Part shown: piece after piece, positions 5,638-8,227 of the stretch
How the letters are laid out: every line of letters begins with the position of its first letter
Position numbering within the stretch: the stretch's first letter is position 1
NCBI GenBank assembly: GCA_029858845.1
Contig: JAOUEG010000066.1
Coordinates: forward strand, 1-8,227
Direction of reading: 5' to 3'
Source: Chloroflexota bacterium
GTDB taxonomy: Bacteria; Chloroflexota; Limnocylindria; Limnocylindrales; CSP1-4
DNA: 8,227 nucleotides
Program-made: the position numbers and the translations under genes
The notes under the pieces: generated by a model
Seen by the model: the letters and a program-made list of their open reading frames with translations, nothing else
The model's database searches: none
Told to the model about the DNA's origin: nothing

Positions 5638-6519
5638 GTGGCAACACACGGGGGCCCGCCCACGGTCACCGACCTCGATGTCGGCGGCGTGGACGGGCCC
5701 CGTTTCGTGGGTCGACGACGACAGCGCGTCTCCTGGCGCTCTACCGCGATCGCGGCCGCCAGCGCTGTCGTCTTCTTCGGCGCCCTCGGGTGGATCGTCG
5801 TCAACGCACCCGGCTGGGACGCATTCCGCGAGTCATTCCTCGACCCCCGGATCTTCTGGGGTTCCCTGCCGGACGTGATCAAGGGGTTCTGGACGAACGT
5901 CCGGCTCTTCCTCATCGCCGAGGTCCTGATCCTCGTCCTCGGTCTGCTCGTGGCGGTCCTGCGCAGTCTCCCGGGGCCCGTCTTCTTCCCGGTCAGGCTC
6001 CTGGCCACGGCCTACGTGGACCTCTTTCGAGCGCTGCCCGGCGTGCTCGTGATCTTCATGCTCGGCTTCGGCATCCCCGGTCTCGGCATCGCGGGGGTCC
6101 CGGTGGAGCCATTCTTCTGGGCGATCGTGACCCTGACGCTGCTCTACTCGGCGTACGTCTCCGAGGTATACCGGGCGGGCATCGAGTCCGTGCACCCGAG
6201 CCAGGACGCCGCAGCTCGCTCGCTGGGCCTTAGTCGCTTCCAGTCGCTTCGACACGTGGTCGTGCCCCAGGCTGTCCGGCGGGTCATCCCGCCGCTGCTC
6301 AACGACTTCATCGGCCTCCAGAAGGACACCGTCCTCGTCTCCTTCATCGGCGTCGTCGAGATCTTCCGGACGGCACAGATCAAGCAGGCGGCGACATTCA
6401 ACTTCACGCCGTACCTTGCGGTCGCGCTGGTGTTCCTCGTCGTGACCATCCCGCTGGCGCGCTTCACCGACTGGCTCGTTGCGCGGGACCGGGCGAAGGC
6501 CGCGGCGGGCACGCGATGA
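5638..6519 (+). CDS. Amino-acid-type ABC transporter permease (His/Glu/Gln/Arg/opine family)
   Basis: This 293-residue membrane protein forms the channel of the importer. After a polar, Arg-rich N-terminus of about 34 residues come hydrophobic segments near 36-56, 85-108, 119-143, 157-175 and 257-280. The ATPase-docking EAA loop is at 188-212 (QDAAARSLGLSRFQSL then RHVVVPQA). The typical family sequences 'AYVDLFRALPGVLVIF' and 'LQKDTVLVSFIGVVE' are also present. Only one permease gene is in the operon, so the channel is expected to be a homodimer. It starts with GTG at 5638, 36 bases after the binding-protein stop, without a convincing ribosome-binding site. Another in-frame GTG at 5689 is possible but no better supported. 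Its stop overlaps the ATPase start (ATGA), which implies translational coupling. The first hydrophobic helix plus the spacer at 57-84 is longer than in minimal family members, which have five helices and little N-terminal extension. Confidence 0.92.
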   Translation: MATHGGPPTVTDLDVGGVDGPRFVGRRRQRVSWRSTAIAAASAVVFFGALGWIVVNAPGWDAFRESFLDPRIFWGSLPDVIKGFWTNVRLFLIAEVLILVLGLLVAVLRSLPGPVFFPVRLLATAYVDLFRALPGVLVIFMLGFGIPGLGIAGVPVEPFFWAIVTLTLLYSAYVSEVYRAGIESVHPSQDAAARSLGLSRFQSLRHVVVPQAVRRVIPPLLNDFIGLQKDTVLVSFIGVVEIFRTAQIKQAATFNFTPYLAVALVFLVVTIPLARFTDWLVARDRAKAAAGTR

Positions 6520-7274
6520 CCGCCGCCCCCGCCCCCGCTCTCCGGATCGAGGGTCTGCACAAGTCGTTCGGCGACCTGCCGGTCCTGCGCGGGATCGATC
6601 TGCTCGTCGCGGAGCACGAGGTCGTCTGCCTGATCGGCGCCTCGGGGTCGGGGAAGTCGACCCTCCTCCGCTGCGTCAACCTGCTGGAGGAGATCGACGC
6701 CGGTCGCATCTTCGTCGCCGGGGAGGAGATCACCGCCCCGAAGGTCGATGTCGATCGGATCCGGCGACGGATCGGGATCGTCTTCCAGGCCTTCAACCTG
6801 TTCCCGCACATGAGTGTCCTGGAGAATGTCTCGCTGGCGCCACGCAAGGTCCTGCGCAGGTCGCGGGCGGACGCCGAGCGTGAAGCCCTCGAGCTCCTGG
6901 AGCGCTTCGGCCTGGCGGACAAGCAGGGCGAGTTCCCGGACCGGCTGTCCGGCGGACAACAGCAGCGCGTGGCCATCGTCCGTGCCCTCGCCATGCAGCC
7001 GGACCTGCTCCTCCTCGATGAGATCACGAGCGCGCTGGATCCGGAACTCGTCGCGGAGGTCCTCGACGTCATCCGCGGATTGGCCGCGGGCGGGATGACC
7101 ATGGTCATCGCCACGCACGAGATGAGCTTCGCGCGGGACATCGCCGGCCGGGTCTGCTTCCTCGACGGCGGGCGCATCCTCGAGGAGGGTCCGCCCGATC
7201 GGATGTTCTCCGCCCCCCTCGAGGAGCGCACGCAGCAGTTCCTGGAGCGGATCATCGCCGCCGGCCGACTCTAG
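6516..7274 (+). CDS. Amino-acid-type ABC transporter ATP-binding protein
   Basis: This 252-residue cytoplasmic ATPase powers the importer and is complete. It has Walker A GASGSGKST (41-49), Q-loop Q91 in QAFNLFPHMSVLENV, signature LSGGQQQR (144-151), Walker B LLLLDE (164-169, catalytic E169), D-loop SALD (172-175) and switch H201 in ATHEMSFARD. The Q-loop and 'THEM.FAR' sequences are those of the polar amino acid (GlnQ/HisP) subfamily. Length fits the family. The start overlaps the permease stop by four bases. One departure from the textbook motif is DEITSALDPE, with Ile where most family members have Pro after the catalytic Glu. I believe this variant recurs in actinobacterial-type members, so it is probably functional. 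Another is VAIVRALA for the usual VAIARALA. Substrate specificity lies with the binding protein, so no gene symbol is given. Confidence 0.95.
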   Translation: MTAAPAPALRIEGLHKSFGDLPVLRGIDLLVAEHEVVCLIGASGSGKSTLLRCVNLLEEIDAGRIFVAGEEITAPKVDVDRIRRRIGIVFQAFNLFPHMSVLENVSLAPRKVLRRSRADAEREALELLERFGLADKQGEFPDRLSGGQQQRVAIVRALAMQPDLLLLDEITSALDPELVAEVLDVIRGLAAGGMTMVIATHEMSFARDIAGRVCFLDGGRILEEGPPDRMFSAPLEERTQQFLERIIAAGRL

Positions 7275-7289
7275 CCTCCGAGTCGCCGG
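7261..7289 (+). terminator. Hairpin at the end of the ABC importer operon
   Basis: CCGG (7261-7264) and CGACTC (7266-7271), separated by one bulged C, pair with GAGTCG (7280-7285) and CCGG (7286-7289) around an eight-base loop that contains the TAG stop codon of the ATPase gene. The position suits operon termination, but there is no U-tract after the stem, so an mRNA 3'-end stabilising role is equally possible. Confidence 0.5.
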
Positions 7290-7387
7290 ACGCGACCGCG
7301 TGACCATCGGCTCAACTCAGTTCGCGCCCGTTGCGTCAAGATGGACCGGTCGTCCGCCCCTCGCAGACTGGATCGCGGGAGGAAACC

Positions 7388-7900
7388 ATGGCCGCACGCG
7401 TCCTCGTTGCCTACGCCACCAAGTACGGTTCGGCCCGCGAGATCGCCGAGCGGATCGCGACGGTCCTTCGTGACGCGGGCCTGGTCGTCGACGTTCGCGA
7501 CGCTGCCACGGTCGAAGACCTCGCACCCTACGACGCCGTCGTCCTGGGCAGCGCCCTGTACGCGGCGCACTGGCGGGGAGACGCCAACCGCTTCGTGGCG
7601 CAGCACCTCGCCGCACTGCAGGAGCGCCCGGTCTGGCTCTTCAGCAGTGGACCCCTCGACCGCTCGGCGGAGTCGCGAGAGATCCCGATCTCTCCGCACG
7701 TGGCGGCCGTGACCGATCCGATCGGAGCTCGGGACCACCGGACGTTCGGGGGCCGGCTGCTGGCGGACACGCCCGGTATTGACCCCCAGATCCTCGCCAC
7801 GCACCCGACCGGCGACTTCCGTGACTGGGAGGCGATCAGCGCTTGGGCCGCCGCCATCGCCCGGGAGATCGCTAGGCTCGCGTCGCCCGAGGCGAGCTAG
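7388..7900 (+). CDS. Flavodoxin-domain protein (HemG-like flavodoxin family)
   Basis: This 170-residue cytoplasmic protein is expected to bind FMN and carry or transfer electrons. The N-terminal strand and phosphate loop read VLVAYATKYGSAREIAERIA (residues 5-24), the usual FMN-phosphate site. The second loop, VVLGSALYAAHWRGDA (51-66), and the third, WLFSSGPL (83-90), contact the flavin ring in this fold. The C-terminal GDFRDWEAISAWA (142-154) is a family hallmark of flavodoxin-domain proteins often labelled menaquinone-dependent protoporphyrinogen oxidase (HemG-like). I do not assign heme synthesis, because many actinobacterial-type paralogues have no known partner and no heme genes are nearby. 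The ATG at 7388 is chosen because GGGAGGAAACC places a strong ribosome-binding site directly before it and the fold begins there; the open frame continues upstream without homology. It follows the importer operon by 113 bases and is probably transcribed separately. Confidence 0.88.
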   Translation: MAARVLVAYATKYGSAREIAERIATVLRDAGLVVDVRDAATVEDLAPYDAVVLGSALYAAHWRGDANRFVAQHLAALQERPVWLFSSGPLDRSAESREIPISPHVAAVTDPIGARDHRTFGGRLLADTPGIDPQILATHPTGDFRDWEAISAWAAAIAREIARLASPEAS

Positions 7901-7912
7901 GGTCCCGCTCGC
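7892..7912. terminator. Hairpin between the convergent flavodoxin and DHHW genes
   Basis: GCGAGC (7892-7897) pairs perfectly with GCTCGC (7907-7912) around a nine-base loop containing the TAG stop of the flavodoxin gene. The two convergent stop codons are only 18 bases apart. A separate 10-base palindrome, CTCAATTGAG (7918-7927), covers the stop of the opposite gene. No U-tract follows in either direction. Confidence 0.4.
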
Positions 7913-7918
7913 GCGCGC

Positions 7919-8227
7919 TCAATTGAGAAGGCGCGGATCCGTGTTGACCACCGATGTGCTGTAGAGGAACAGCACCGTCGCCGCGCCGAAGTCCACGTGG
8001 TCCATGACGTACTGGCGTTGCACGTAGCGCAGGTCGACCAGAGTCACCTTCCGGTAGTGCTGCGCGAGGAGCGGTGCGATCGCGTGCGCGTAGGAATCCT
8101 TGAAGATCACGAGTTCGTCATCTGACGGGGCAGCGTCGTTCGTGATCACGATGATCGGCGCCAGGCCGCCGAGGAATACGTCATAGAGGTCGACGGTGTC
8201 GACCGTCGACGGCACGTACACCGAGTC
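7919..8227 (-). CDS. DHHW-family (AlgX/AlgJ-like) protein, C-terminal fragment
   Basis: The last 102 codons of a gene that enters from the right edge; the frame is open through 8227, so the GTG at 8221 is not its start. Recognisable pieces, in order, are VDLYDVFLGGLAPIIVITND, LVIFKDSYAHAIAPLLAQHY, then VTLVDLRYV and ATVLFLYSTS. These match the C-terminal portion of the DHHW family, SGNH-hydrolase-like proteins related to the alginate acetylation proteins AlgX/AlgJ. They are usually encoded beside a membrane-bound O-acyltransferase (AlgI/MBOAT type), and the pair is thought to acetylate an extracellular polysaccharide or wall glycan. By that precedent an MBOAT gene may lie just outside the window, upstream of this gene. 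The protein should be extracytoplasmic with an N-terminal anchor, but neither the anchor nor the catalytic motifs are visible here. It ends with TGA at 7921-7919. Confidence 0.78.
   Translation of the reverse strand, partial: DSVYVPSTVDTVDLYDVFLGGLAPIIVITNDAAPSDDELVIFKDSYAHAIAPLLAQHYRKVTLVDLRYVQRQYVMDHVDFGAATVLFLYSTSVVNTDPRLLN

Noticed and set aside
3886..5649. 587-codon open frame on the minus strand opposite the binding-protein gene
   Set aside because: Its translation is Arg/Gly-rich with no motif, and the opposite strand encodes a clear SBP_bac_3 domain. High GC produces long antisense frames.
6144..7307. 387-codon open frame on the minus strand opposite the permease and ATPase
   Set aside because: It runs antisense across two conserved genes, and its Asp/Arg/Glu-rich composition mirrors their codon pattern.
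8189..8210. Inverted repeat GTCGACGG with CCGTCGAC around six bases
   Set aside because: It falls within coding sequence for a repetitive Thr-Val-Asp stretch of the DHHW protein. The repeat follows from the codons, so I do not call an operator.

Overview
The window is very GC-rich, with strong G/C preference at third codon positions, GTG as well as ATG starts, and short convergent gaps holding G/C hairpins without U-tracts. This suits a high-GC Gram-positive-type lineage such as Chloroflexota (Limnocylindria-like) or Actinomycetota. I lean weakly to Chloroflexota; the sequence alone does not settle it. No RNA genes, insertion sequences, CRISPR arrays or phage genes were seen, and it reads as an ordinary chromosomal segment.

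Layout, left to right. (1) Positions 1-122 (-): the first 40 codons of a probable small cupin protein, cut by the window edge. (2) 251-973 (-): a 240-residue multi-helix membrane protein of the conserved-TM-helix/MscS-like group, without the soluble MscS beta domain. (3) 974-1383: a 410-base non-coding divergent region. (4) 1384-2193 (+): a 269-residue fusion of a DUF4242 domain to a class III nucleotidyl cyclase with a complete set of catalytic residues, predicted to make cAMP. (5) 2256-4097 (-, possibly starting at 4193): a membrane-anchored VanW-family cell-envelope protein, convergent with the cyclase. (6) 4098-4293: a divergent control region with a -10-like TAGAAT and a perfect inverted repeat just downstream. 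(7) 4294-7274 (+): a three-gene ABC importer operon for a polar amino acid or similar solute, made up of a substrate-binding protein, one permease and an ATPase. (8) 7388-7900 (+): a stand-alone flavodoxin-domain protein. (9) 7919-8227 (-): the C-terminal part of a DHHW-family (AlgX/AlgJ-like) protein, cut by the right edge.

The importer is the only clear multi-gene functional unit. Its binding protein captures the solute outside the membrane, the single permease presumably forms a homodimeric channel, and the ATPase drives transport. The binding protein carries no signal peptide or lipobox. It appears tethered by one transmembrane helix behind a low-complexity Pro/Thr/Ala/Gly-rich N-terminus of about 98 residues and joined to its ligand domain by an acidic EEPS/EEPT repeat linker. 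The other genes are single transcription units connected loosely by envelope and signalling themes. I did not find convincing evidence of a wholly new system. The best leads are the tethered binding protein, the DUF4242-cyclase fusion, and the dyad at the importer's predicted transcription start.
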